Positions 33,049 through 40,635 of a DNA stretch of 64,000 nucleotides are shown here, piece by piece. Under the pieces are notes generated by a model. The model was given only the letters and a program-made list of their open reading frames with translations. It made no database searches and was not told where the DNA came from. This DNA is from Bacteroidetes bacterium UBA7662 (GTDB taxonomy: Bacteria; Bacteroidota; Bacteroidia; UBA7662). The DNA lies in contig DLHS01000014.1 in NCBI GenBank assembly GCA_002483345.1, forward strand, positions 72,379 through 136,378, in the 5' to 3' direction. Position 1 is the stretch's first letter. Every line of letters starts with the position of its first letter. A program made the translations under genes and the position numbers.

Positions 33049-33760
33049 ATTGCCCGTTTTGTGCCAGCATCTGCATGGCTGAATCGTTGTGCATGGTGTG
33101 GGTGAGTTGTTGGTTTAAATCCCAGATGACAGGAGGACCAAACCACCGGTTAAGTTGCATCCGCAGTTCATAGCGACTGTCTGAACCGGCGGGTGAGGGG
33201 GTTACAGGAAGATGCCGGACCAGATGCCTGCTTTTCCCCAGATGGAAGGCAAAACCACTCAACTGGCTGTTTCCGGTGAGAAACTGCCCTTCAAACTTCA
33301 GGAAATGGTAGCCACCACCCATTATTTCCGGCCAGGCCATGAGCATGATTTCTTCCTGTACGTCCCAAAGACCTGACTGATTAAGGGCGCTGTCGAGCCC
33401 AAGATGGAAGGAAAGCTGCAGGGGATAGCCGGCGTCGTTATTTTGGGGGAGCTGTATGGTATCAGGGAGCGCGTCGAAAGGGTCTATGTACCAGGGCCCC
33501 CGAAGATATCGGGAGCTGCCATCCTCATACTCCAGGGTGATTTCAGAAATCAGATAATTCAATTTGCTGACGGAATAGGGGTTTCCGGCTACATTCTCAT
33601 ACATCAGGGCATGCTGCTGCAACGGAACACTGTCCACAAAATGCAGGAGATGCAACACAAGGGGTTCACCGGCGCTGGCCGGAACCACCGGCTGCTCTTT
33701 TTTGCAGGCAGCAAGAAGCATAAGCGCAGTCAGTAGATAAAAAAGAAGCGGTTTTTTCAT
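33032..33760 (-). CDS. MbnP-family periplasmic copper-binding protein
   Basis: A 242-residue lipoprotein from ATG 33760 (MKKPLLFYLL; lipobox LAAC); 10 upstream residues would need the start at 33790, inside queD. The family pattern is present: early HFVDSVPL, SVSKLNYLISEI, LQLSFHLGLDSALN, MAWPEIMGGGYHFLKFEG and LNRWFGP near the C-terminus, with Trp residues that could be the kynurenine precursor. The 3' end overlaps mbnH by 17 bases. Confidence 0.8.
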   Translation of the reverse strand: MKKPLLFYLLTALMLLAACKKEQPVVPASAGEPLVLHLLHFVDSVPLQQHALMYENVAGNPYSVSKLNYLISEITLEYEDGSSRYLRGPWYIDPFDALPDTIQLPQNNDAGYPLQLSFHLGLDSALNQSGLWDVQEEIMLMAWPEIMGGGYHFLKFEGQFLTGNSQLSGFAFHLGKSRHLVRHLPVTPSPAGSDSRYELRMQLNRWFGPPVIWDLNQQLTHTMHNDSAMQMLAQNGQYVFNH

Positions 33761-33770
33761 CTTCAGTAGC

Positions 33771-34238
33771 TTATAAGGTTTGTTGATCATACCAATCCCA
33801 GGAAGCGGAACTTTGAGCTGTTTCCCATAAACGGGCTTTTACTACCCGGATACCTTCCGGTAATGCCGCATCTATCTGTTCAGCCATCCAGCAAACCAGC
33901 CTTTCACAGGTCGGCTGAAAGGGTAGCAATAGTATGCGTTCAGAAAGGGTTCTTATGGCTTCCAATTGTTGGCTGGTCAGTGTGTCGGGTACCAGTACGG
34001 CATGGTCGCATGGCTTGATAAGGGTATCCTCTACCAACTGTTTAAATTGTTTCAGATCCATGACCATATCACAGGCTGAATTTCCGGGCTGGTCCTGCAG
34101 ACGCCCGCGGATTTCCAGCGACAGCCGGTAGGAGTGACCGTGTAAATGGCGGCAATTCCCTTCATGCCATGGCAACAGATGCGCGGCTTCAAAACGGAAT
34201 TCCCGGTTAAGCCGGAGGACAGGAAACAAGGTTTTCAT
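33771..34238 (-). CDS. 6-pyruvoyl-tetrahydropterin synthase / QueD-like enzyme
   Basis: A 155-residue T-fold protein. Zinc ligands are visible as H20 in FEAAHLLP and H32/H34 in HLHGHSY, preceded by the catalytic-type Cys (GNCRHLHGH); PTCERLVCWMA and the pterin-anchoring Glu in LWETAQSS complete the family. It makes a pterin or deazapurine precursor. Its place within an NO-stress operon, overlapping the membrane protein gene by 4 bases, is unexpected for a queuosine gene; no queC, queE or folE is nearby. Confidence 0.88.
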   Translation of the reverse strand: MKTLFPVLRLNREFRFEAAHLLPWHEGNCRHLHGHSYRLSLEIRGRLQDQPGNSACDMVMDLKQFKQLVEDTLIKPCDHAVLVPDTLTSQQLEAIRTLSERILLLPFQPTCERLVCWMAEQIDAALPEGIRVVKARLWETAQSSASWDWYDQQTL

Positions 34239-35425
34239 GAGGGCAGGGATAAATTATGACGGCTTTGCCGGAAGATTAAAGAGATGGCGGCTAACAGCAT
34301 CAGGGCTGATAACCACAACCAGATGTTGACGATGCTGTAGCCATTCCATTGGAGATGGCTCAGAAAAGGGCTAAATAACAACCCCAGTTCTGTAGCCATA
34401 AAACCAGCGATGTACCATCGGATCGCTGCTTCAATTCCGCGACCCGCGTTGACTTTCAGCAGGGTCACCCAAAGGATGGGGGTGAGTATGCCTAAAAAAT
34501 TGAGGTGCAGAAAGGCTATTTTAAAAGCCCTTATGGGAGAAACATAGTCGCTTACCCACGGTATCAGAAACACAAGCTCAAGCAATAGTTTAAGCCAAAG
34601 TGCCGGAAGCACAATACCAATCAGCCAACGCTGCCAGCGGGGAAATAAATGCAACGTTTTAAATAACTGAAAACGCAAGAGCGAACGCAGGGTGATTAGC
34701 ATCAGGGATGCGGCTGCCACCATGCCTAAACCTGCCGCAACCCCACCCCGGGGCACCAGCAGGCCGGCTATAAAGTATGTGATGACATAATAACCCCCGA
34801 GCCGAAGAAGCTGCTGTATCCGGTATTGGGTAAGCGTCCCCTCCGGCAGTCTGAGCCAGCCAAGCAGGGCGGCAGCACCTCCAAATATAAACCATCCCGA
34901 ATGCTGGAAATACAGGTAGAAATGAAGCGCCAACTCGTACAATTCCCGGTTTTCGGGTGCCAGTGCCAGCACTAAACCCAGCCCAAACGGACCAAGGCCG
35001 GAGACAAACAAAAATCCCAAAGCCCAGTCAGCCGCGATTCTCACGGTCGTGGGCACTGCTTTCCGGGCGACCCAAAACCACCAGCCGGCAAACCACCAGC
35101 TTCCCAGAATATGAAGGGTGGAAAAGACAATGGAAAGCGTACTGTAACCCGTCAGCGGAAATGACACCACCATCCCCAAAACCGGAAGCTGTAAGGCCCA
35201 CCACAAACTGTTTATCTTACGTTTTGGCCCGGGATATAAACCGGTAACCGAAAGCATGAGCATATTAAAACCCCACCCTAAAAAGGCCATGTGTGAATGG
35301 GAATGCAGCCACCAGGGATACCGGAAGTCTGCTATAGGGGTAACAAAGTGCCACCTGATTAAAATGCCAAGCACATTTACCAGTAGTAGCCATCCCAAAC
35401 TTGCCGTTATCTGAAGCCTGTGCAT
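34235..35425 (-). CDS. Polytopic membrane protein, paralogue B of a His-motif pair
   Basis: A 396-residue protein with about 12 membrane helices. It shares three His motifs with the protein at 21723-22946: WLHSHSHMAFLGWGF (about 39-53), LHFYLYFQHSGWFIFG (about 166-181) and FKIAFLHLNFLGI (about 301-313). The HSHSH cluster at a helix end resembles heme ligation in heme-copper-type or NnrS-type proteins. Linked to NOR-like genes, it could act in NO sensing, heme insertion or electron transfer; the family is not one I can name. Confidence 0.7.
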   Translation of the reverse strand: MHRLQITASLGWLLLVNVLGILIRWHFVTPIADFRYPWWLHSHSHMAFLGWGFNMLMLSVTGLYPGPKRKINSLWWALQLPVLGMVVSFPLTGYSTLSIVFSTLHILGSWWFAGWWFWVARKAVPTTVRIAADWALGFLFVSGLGPFGLGLVLALAPENRELYELALHFYLYFQHSGWFIFGGAAALLGWLRLPEGTLTQYRIQQLLRLGGYYVITYFIAGLLVPRGGVAAGLGMVAAASLMLITLRSLLRFQLFKTLHLFPRWQRWLIGIVLPALWLKLLLELVFLIPWVSDYVSPIRAFKIAFLHLNFLGILTPILWVTLLKVNAGRGIEAAIRWYIAGFMATELGLLFSPFLSHLQWNGYSIVNIWLWLSALMLLAAISLIFRQSRHNLSLPS

Positions 35426-35460
35426 TTTGAAATCAGCGGTCTTTAAGGGAGGTGCCTGAA

Positions 35461-35922
35461 TTATTCTGATGGTAGTAATTGATCATTCACTGACAGATAA
35501 CTTTTGTTTTCAAGGTATTTTTCAGCCAGCAACGCAATGGTGGTTGTTTTTAAGGAGAGCTCCATTTTGGACCGTATCACCATAAAATCATCATGCATGG
35601 GACAGGGATGCTGGGAAACACAGTTTTTCAGTCCCAGCCCGCAACCCTGCAGAAATCCGATGCCGTCGATGGCTTCCACGATGCTGTAAATGGTGATTTC
35701 AGGCAAACTGTGGTCCAGATAAAACCCGCCATGCATACCCCGGTAGGAATTAACCAGCCCTTTCCGGCTCAATACCTGCATTATTTTGGCCGCATACGAC
35801 TGTGGCGTGTCGGTATGCCGGGCGATTTCCGGTACACCCATTCTTTTGCCGTCCAGACTTCTGGCATGTACATAGGTAAGCAGGCGGATAGCAGTTTCGC
35901 TGGCGGCAGAAAAAAAGACCAT
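35461..35922 (-). CDS. Rrf2-family iron-sulfur regulator (NsrR/IscR-like)
   Basis: A 153-residue winged-helix regulator: SETAIRLLTYVHA helix, recognition region QSYAAKIMQVLSRKGLV, and wing GMHGGFYLD. Three cysteines at C-x6-C-x5-C (GCGLGLKNCVSQHPCP, about 93-106) fit an Fe-S cluster that could sense NO. It lies 5 bases downstream of the RIC repair gene and probably controls this operon. Confidence 0.88.
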   Translation of the reverse strand: MVFFSAASETAIRLLTYVHARSLDGKRMGVPEIARHTDTPQSYAAKIMQVLSRKGLVNSYRGMHGGFYLDHSLPEITIYSIVEAIDGIGFLQGCGLGLKNCVSQHPCPMHDDFMVIRSKMELSLKTTTIALLAEKYLENKSYLSVNDQLLPSE

Positions 35923-35927
35923 CTCCC

Positions 35928-36626
35928 TTAATTTTGATTCCGGTTCAAGGCTCCCGGAAACAATATGTTGTTTTCCAGGTGAATGTGCCGGTGCAGGTCA
36001 GTCTCAAATTCTTCCAGCATGCGGAAGGCCACCCGATAGGTCTGACAACCATCTGCCGGTGGCGTATAATCATTCGCCAGACTTCTCATTTCGGCGAATC
36101 TGTCGCCTTCCTCGCGGTGTTCCGCTTCCATTTGCGCTACCGGACCCAGCATCTGCGCCAGCAGCTGCTGTTGACTGGCATCCTGATTCAGTTGCTGAAT
36201 CAGTGGGAAAAGGATATGCTCTTCTTTCTGCATATGCGAAACCAGCGCCAGAAAACCCGCCCGGAAAAGTGTCGCAATCCGAAGGAGTTCCGGATGCCGT
36301 TCGCCATGAACCTGAGCAATTTTGACCAGGTAACCGTCGAGCGTTGGCCCAACCGACCGGATGTAGGCGTGGTGCTTGTCGATGATATAGGTAACCAACT
36401 CAGTCAGCGACAGGCTGTGGGCAGGGTCCGTTTCTTCGGGTGTGCCTGCTACTTGCTGCAAAGCAGTTATTACCTGGTCAGGAGCCAGGTTTTTGAGTCT
36501 GCAGGCCTCCTGCAGACTGATGCCGCCTTTGCAGCAGAAATCGATGCCGTATTCGGTGAATATGCGGGCAGTGCGGTAATCGTCGCTGACGATTTTCCCG
36601 ACTTTGGTTGTTTCGAGTGTGTCCAT
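35928..36626 (-). CDS. scdA: RIC/ScdA-type di-iron Fe-S cluster repair protein
   Basis: A 232-residue protein. The N-terminal ScdA_N domain has the IDFCCKGGISLQEAC cysteine motif (about 28-42). The C-terminal hemerythrin-like four-helix bundle carries the di-iron ligands (DKHHAYIRS, HMQKEEHILFPLI, EHREEGDRF, HRHIHLENNILFPGA). Such proteins restore Fe-S clusters damaged by NO or oxidants. It is the first gene of the NO-stress operon. Confidence 0.93.
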   Translation of the reverse strand: MDTLETTKVGKIVSDDYRTARIFTEYGIDFCCKGGISLQEACRLKNLAPDQVITALQQVAGTPEETDPAHSLSLTELVTYIIDKHHAYIRSVGPTLDGYLVKIAQVHGERHPELLRIATLFRAGFLALVSHMQKEEHILFPLIQQLNQDASQQQLLAQMLGPVAQMEAEHREEGDRFAEMRSLANDYTPPADGCQTYRVAFRMLEEFETDLHRHIHLENNILFPGALNRNQN

Positions 36627-36644
36627 AAGTATTTAAGTTGAGTG

Positions 36645-36652
36645 TAAATGTA
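36645..36652 (-). promoter_or_regulatory. -7 promoter box of the NO-stress operon
   Basis: Minus-strand TACATTTA matches TAnnTTTG except the last base, 19 bases upstream of the start codon. The adjoining inverted repeat TAAAT-AG-ATTTA (36653-36664) is a candidate site for the Rrf2 regulator. Confidence 0.4.
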
Positions 36653-36781
36653 TAAATAGATTTAAATACCTAATAGTCCTATTTATAAAATTATCCCGGA
36701 TTTTTTTCACGAGTCAAGGGAAACTCAGGTCGAAGCATCCGGTTGGCTGCAGGCTGACTGCCTGGATAAATTATATTTTTG

Positions 36782-36870
36782 TCAGGTTAAAGCCTTACTT
36801 TATGCTTTATTTTGTCAGGTTATATACTTACATTTGTGTATTAAAAATCAGGCTATAGCCTTACGTTATG
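36782..36870 (+). promoter_or_regulatory. Three operator repeats at exact 33-bp spacing
   Basis: TCAGGTTAAAGCCTTAC (36782), TCAGGTTATATACTTAC (36815) and TCAGGCTATAGCCTTAC (36848) start exactly 33 bases apart. The first and third also share TTATG at the end (20 of 23 identical overall); the third contains the perfect palindrome GGCTATAGCC and ends on the start codon. They bracket the promoter and are probably bound by the Xre-type protein encoded next, on one face of the helix. Confidence 0.8.
36829..36836 (+). promoter_or_regulatory. -7 promoter box of the MobMystery A/B genes
   Basis: TACATTTG is a full match to TAnnTTTG and lies between the second and third operator repeats, 31 bases before the ATG at 36868. 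A TTTG at 36811-36814 may serve as -33 element, though the spacing is short. Confidence 0.6.
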
Positions 36871-37326
36871 GACAAAAAAAGACTCCTGAAAAGTCAGTTG
36901 GAAGACAAAATCAAAGTATTTGTGCCTGCTGTCAAAGCTACTGTCCCTGCAACCGGCTGGATCAAAGCTATCCGGATGGCTTTTGGTATGTCGCTGGAAC
37001 AACTCGCCGGAAAGCTCTCCATTACCCGGCAAAGTGTTCAGGCAATAGAAGTCAGGGAAAAGGAAGGAACCATTACACTTAAAACACTTCGGGAAGTGGC
37101 CCGTTCGATGGACATGCAACTGGTGTATGGTTTTGTGCCCAACGACGGCTCTCTGGATGCCCTGATTGAAAAGAAAGCCAGAGCATTGGCCACAGCACTG
37201 GTCACCCGTACTTCCAACACCATGAAACTGGAAGATCAGACCAATTCAGAGAAGCGCCTTAAAAAGGCGATATCCGAACGGACAGCCAGCCTTAAACACG
37301 AAATGCCAAAAGTTTTATGGGATTAG
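36868..37326 (+). CDS. Mobile mystery protein A (Xre-type HTH antitoxin-like)
   Basis: A 152-residue protein with an Xre-like helix-turn-helix (about 28-85): WIKAIRMAFGMSLEQLAGKL then ITRQSVQAIEVREKEGTITL. The C-terminal part is helical and charged. Sequence and order match the MobMystery A family, always followed by the Fic protein B. It probably represses its own promoter through the three repeats and neutralises or regulates the Fic partner. Its 3' end overlaps the next gene by 10 bases. Confidence 0.88.
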   Translation: MDKKRLLKSQLEDKIKVFVPAVKATVPATGWIKAIRMAFGMSLEQLAGKLSITRQSVQAIEVREKEGTITLKTLREVARSMDMQLVYGFVPNDGSLDALIEKKARALATALVTRTSNTMKLEDQTNSEKRLKKAISERTASLKHEMPKVLWD

Positions 37327-37913
37327 ACCTGACCTATATCCAGGGTCAGACACCACTGGACGAAGAAGAAAAAGAGGGACTGCTTATACCAACCATCACC
37401 ACGCAGGCGGAACTCAATGAATTTGAACAGCAAAACATTGAAGATGCCATGCTGTGGTTGATCGGTCGTCCGCTGAAGGCAGAAACCATCTTTACTGAAA
37501 AATTTATCCGGGAATTGCACAAACGCATGTTTGGACAGGTATGGGCCTGGGCAGGGGATTTCAGAAAAACGGATAAAAATCTGGGAACGGATAAATGGCA
37601 GATTCCCGTATCCCTTCGCACGCTTTACGAAGATGCTTTGTACTGGTTACAGGAGGGGACTTATCCGCCGGATGAGCTGGCGGTTCGTTTCAAACACCGC
37701 ATCGTCAGCATTCACTGTTTTTCCAACGGAAACGGGCGGCACAGCCGGTTGATGGCAGATGTTATCATAGGGAAGGTATTCGGGCTGCCCGTGTTCTCCT
37801 GGGGTGCGGGTGATCTGGCCAATCAGAGCAACACCCGGACAACCTACTTAAACGCCGTCCGGGAAGCCGACCAGGGCAATATAGGACCTCTCCTGACTTT
37901 TGCCCGGGCATAA
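37317..37913 (+). CDS. Mobile mystery protein B (Fic-domain AMPylase-like)
   Basis: A 198-residue Fic protein. The catalytic loop is HCFSNGNGRHSRL (about 138-150), matching HPFxxGNGR with Pro replaced by Cys. The N-terminal part carries LTYIQGQTPLDEEEKEGL, and the flap region is FRKTDKNLGTDKWQIP. Fic enzymes transfer AMP or related groups from nucleotides to target proteins; family B is thought to form a toxin-antitoxin-like pair with A. The convergent gene stops 4 bases away. Confidence 0.9.
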   Translation: MGLDLTYIQGQTPLDEEEKEGLLIPTITTQAELNEFEQQNIEDAMLWLIGRPLKAETIFTEKFIRELHKRMFGQVWAWAGDFRKTDKNLGTDKWQIPVSLRTLYEDALYWLQEGTYPPDELAVRFKHRIVSIHCFSNGNGRHSRLMADVIIGKVFGLPVFSWGAGDLANQSNTRTTYLNAVREADQGNIGPLLTFARA

Positions 37914-37917
37914 TGCC

Positions 37918-38583
37918 TTAAAACTTCTGCTTAAACCCTATCTGCAAAATATAAGCGGTGAGCGGGTCGAGGCTGTTAAGTGCCTGGTCACGGAGCAGGG
38001 CCAGCTGCCAGCGTTTTTTTTTGCTTTGATCCCAGCTGAGCGAACTGGTCAGACGCCAGTTGTCGGGTTGCGGACGGTCGGGGTGGGTAGCCAGCCAGAA
38101 ATCGGCCGATAAACTTGCGGTGAGCTTGCGGGGGAGGTTGAAGTCGGTGCCGAATTTATGCCGGAGGTAGGAACTGCCGATGCCTTCTTCCCGGAATACG
38201 CCGAAGTCGGTAAACTGATTCTGGTAACGCAGGCGGTAGGAGAGTTCCACCTTCCCGATTTCTTTTTGCAGCTTCAGATCAGCATAAAACCGGTGCCGAT
38301 GATCATAATGATCCCGCCGGTTGCGTACGATATAGCGGTAGTAACCCGAAATATGCATCCATTGGAGTGGACGGTATTCCAGCCCGCCGTCGACCAGAAA
38401 CCGGTCAAGGTTACGGAGGTTCTGGTCGAAGCGGAATTCCGGCGCCAGTTCGATCCGGAATTTTTTGAAGGGGGTGAATTGCGCCTGATAACCGACCCAT
38501 AGCCCGAAATCATTCTGCTGCGCGCCTGCCTTACCCGCAAACGCGCATATCCCGAGTACCAGACAGCCAATCCTAAAGCGCAT
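37918..38583 (-). CDS. DUF2490 outer-membrane beta-barrel protein
   Basis: A 221-residue protein with a signal peptide (to about residue 21, AGAQQ) and a series of alternating hydrophobic strands typical of a small outer-membrane barrel (FGLWVGYQAQFTPF, YRPLQWMHISGYYRYIV, KVELSYRLRYQNQF). The C-terminal residue is Phe (GFKQKF), as usual for barrel insertion. DUF2490 has no known activity. It follows the DUF4956 gene by 4 bases and probably belongs to the VTC cluster. Confidence 0.82.
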   Translation of the reverse strand: MRFRIGCLVLGICAFAGKAGAQQNDFGLWVGYQAQFTPFKKFRIELAPEFRFDQNLRNLDRFLVDGGLEYRPLQWMHISGYYRYIVRNRRDHYDHRHRFYADLKLQKEIGKVELSYRLRYQNQFTDFGVFREEGIGSSYLRHKFGTDFNLPRKLTASLSADFWLATHPDRPQPDNWRLTSSLSWDQSKKKRWQLALLRDQALNSLDPLTAYILQIGFKQKF

Positions 38584-38587
38584 CCGG

Positions 38588-39211
38588 TCAGTTTTCGTAA
38601 TAAAATACCCTCAATTGCGCTGAATCCCGCACGAAATCAAGCTTCTGTATCTGAACCCGGTGCACCGGCAGTCCGGTTTTTTCTCTTAAATCGGCCAGTA
38701 ATTCGGCCTCCTTGTCTTTCGCTACCAGCGAAATCTGGTCGTAGAACACGGTTTTCGCGCTTTCCTTTTTGAACAACCACTTGCTTTCGAGCAAGTAGGT
38801 AATGCCCAGTATGATGCCCGATATAGCCAGCTGCAGCTTCCAGCCACCGGTAGAAACGGCGGTTAAAACACCCAGCGCAATGCACAGGAATAAATACGAC
38901 ATATCCTTGATGGAGATGTCTTCGGTGCGGTAGCGCAGCATGCTGAATACGGCAAACAAGCCGAAGGCAGCACCCATCGAGAGTTCTGTCTGATTCAACG
39001 AATACGAAATCAGGAAGATGACCAGGTTGAAGATGATAAAAGTGAAAAACAGATCCCGTGTTTTATAAACCGGGAAGTATATCAGGCGTACCAATATCCA
39101 GACAGAGCCCAGATCAACCCCGAGCCGCACCAGAAAGGTGCCGGATAACTGGTCGAATAAATCAGCGGGTGCCAGGAAATTTTCCTGAAGGCTAAGCAGT
39201 AGATGATACAT
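38588..39211 (-). CDS. DUF4956 membrane protein
   Basis: A 207-residue protein with four or five hydrophobic helices (about 28-45, 55-72, 78-90, 105-120 and 128-142) and the DUF4956 core GAAFGLFAVFSMLRYRTEDIS. A soluble C-terminal domain of about 60 residues follows. It overlaps the VTC gene by 20 bases; this pairing is recurrent across bacteria and suggests that both act together, perhaps in polyphosphate or phosphate handling at the membrane. Confidence 0.87.
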   Translation of the reverse strand: MYHLLLSLQENFLAPADLFDQLSGTFLVRLGVDLGSVWILVRLIYFPVYKTRDLFFTFIIFNLVIFLISYSLNQTELSMGAAFGLFAVFSMLRYRTEDISIKDMSYLFLCIALGVLTAVSTGGWKLQLAISGIILGITYLLESKWLFKKESAKTVFYDQISLVAKDKEAELLADLREKTGLPVHRVQIQKLDFVRDSAQLRVFYYEN

Positions 39212-39944
39212 GTGCAGAGGTTAACAGCTGTTTCAGCCGGAGTTTGAACAGATTTTGTTTGAGTTGCGGATTCAGACAGGCCATGCCAAAGCAGTACTTG
39301 CTCAATCCGCCGGGACGGATATTGGCTCGCCGGAGGGCATCTACCATGGGTGAAGCGGCAAAGCGGTTTTGCTTTACTTCAATAATGACCAGTTCGGGAA
39401 AACTGATCTGATGTTCCCGCAAAGCAAAACTCAGCTGTAAATCAATGGTGATACGTTCTGCTGAAAGACGGTTTACAAGCGTCAGCCGGTGGTATTTAAC
39501 CTGCAGTCCGGCCTGCAGCGTATCGGGTCGGAAGGGAGAATACAGTTGTATGAGCTCCCGGATTTCGGGGGTCCGGAATCCTTCCAGTTCAGCAGCTATT
39601 CTTGTTTTCCGGGTTCTTTTTTTATTGTTACGCTCTTTAACTTCCCAAAAGGTAGTGGCCGTTTCTACGTAGGTGCGGTGGCGGACTTTGTAACGCTCAC
39701 CTCTTTGCCCGTGATGCTGGTGATAACAATCCAGCGAAGGGGTATCAAAATACCTGGTATCGTAGGTTGTCAGCCGATTACCTTCAACTTCCAGGATGCG
39801 GTAATGTGGAATCAAAGGAGCCAGCAGCTCGTCAAGCCCGCCAACAGGGAGGTGATACTTGCGGTCTACGCGCTCCATGAGTTGTGCACTCCCTAACTCG
39901 GTGATGCTGATGGGCTCAAAAAGCGGAAGTGAAAGCGGTGTCAT
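39192..39944 (-). CDS. VTC-domain (polyphosphate polymerase-like) protein
   Basis: A 250-residue tunnel-fold protein of the VTC/CYTH type: MERVDRKYHLP (basic strand), TTYDTRYFDTP, RYKVRHRTYV, FWEVKERNNKKRTRKTR and the metal-binding LVIIEVKQ. In yeast, the VTC catalytic subunit makes polyphosphate from ATP; bacterial VTC proteins next to DUF4956 and CotH are common, but their product is not firmly known. It overlaps the lipoprotein gene upstream by 4 bases. Confidence 0.87.
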   Translation of the reverse strand: MTPLSLPLFEPISITELGSAQLMERVDRKYHLPVGGLDELLAPLIPHYRILEVEGNRLTTYDTRYFDTPSLDCYHQHHGQRGERYKVRHRTYVETATTFWEVKERNNKKRTRKTRIAAELEGFRTPEIRELIQLYSPFRPDTLQAGLQVKYHRLTLVNRLSAERITIDLQLSFALREHQISFPELVIIEVKQNRFAASPMVDALRRANIRPGGLSKYCFGMACLNPQLKQNLFKLRLKQLLTSAHVSSTA

Positions 39945-40348
39945 TTTTTGATTACAATAGTATCCAGCGTGACTTCCTGCCTTTTTTCCTTTATCTCAAA
40001 TTCAAGCAATATGGGTTCTGTTTTGGAAGTATTCCCGGCAGTTTCGAGCCTGTCGGAATAAGCATATACTTTGTATTTGCCGGGATACAGGTACTTAAAG
40101 GTATAAGCACCGTTGTAGCTGGTCTTTTCATCAGCCCCGTAAGTAATGTCTTCCCCGAAAACAAGGTAAACATCTTCATCCATGGCGGCATAGGTCGATT
40201 GAATGGCTGTAAAACCGGCGTTCCAGTCTTCTACCCAGATTACGCCACTGACACGGGCAAAACCACCGATGCCAGGATCTTTCTGACAACCTGACAAACT
40301 TAAACCTGACAGAAGAAACAGGCTGAAAAGGCGTAACTGCATGTTCAA
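39941..40348 (-). CDS. Small lipoprotein with beta-sandwich domain
   Basis: A 135-residue lipoprotein (lipobox SLSGC at about 17-21). The mature part looks like a carboxypeptidase-regulatory or prealbumin-like beta-sandwich (VSGVIWVEDW, YNGAYTFKYLYPGKYKVYAYS, VTLDTIVIKK). I do not recognise a specific family. It is the first gene of the VTC/DUF4956/DUF2490 cluster and may be the envelope-facing component. Confidence 0.7.
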   Translation of the reverse strand: MNMQLRLFSLFLLSGLSLSGCQKDPGIGGFARVSGVIWVEDWNAGFTAIQSTYAAMDEDVYLVFGEDITYGADEKTSYNGAYTFKYLYPGKYKVYAYSDRLETAGNTSKTEPILLEFEIKEKRQEVTLDTIVIKK

Positions 40349-40635
40349 ATATCTTCAAAAAATTAACCTAAACTTAACTTTCGTATCAGCGGGTCGTCAT
40401 TTTTTTTAATATTTCAAGATAGCATTTGGCAATGCCGGCAAACGGCTCCCCTGAAAAAATGATGTCCTGACATTAAAAAGTTAATTTCAGGAAAATCAGG
40501 ACAGCCGTTTACTGATTTGAATGGCATAAAAGATGTCAGAAACGCCTGACCGAAAAAAGCCCGGATGACTTAATAATTTCTTAACATTGAAGCGGATTTC
40601 CGGCCGGCTAACCCGGTAGCTGTTAACATTTTACT
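40349..40635. other. Divergent promoter region
   Basis: Separates the VTC cluster (minus) from the CotH genes (plus). AT-rich near both ends, with TTAACATT at 40574 and 40622. No inverted repeat of note or RNA gene was recognised. Confidence 0.4.
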
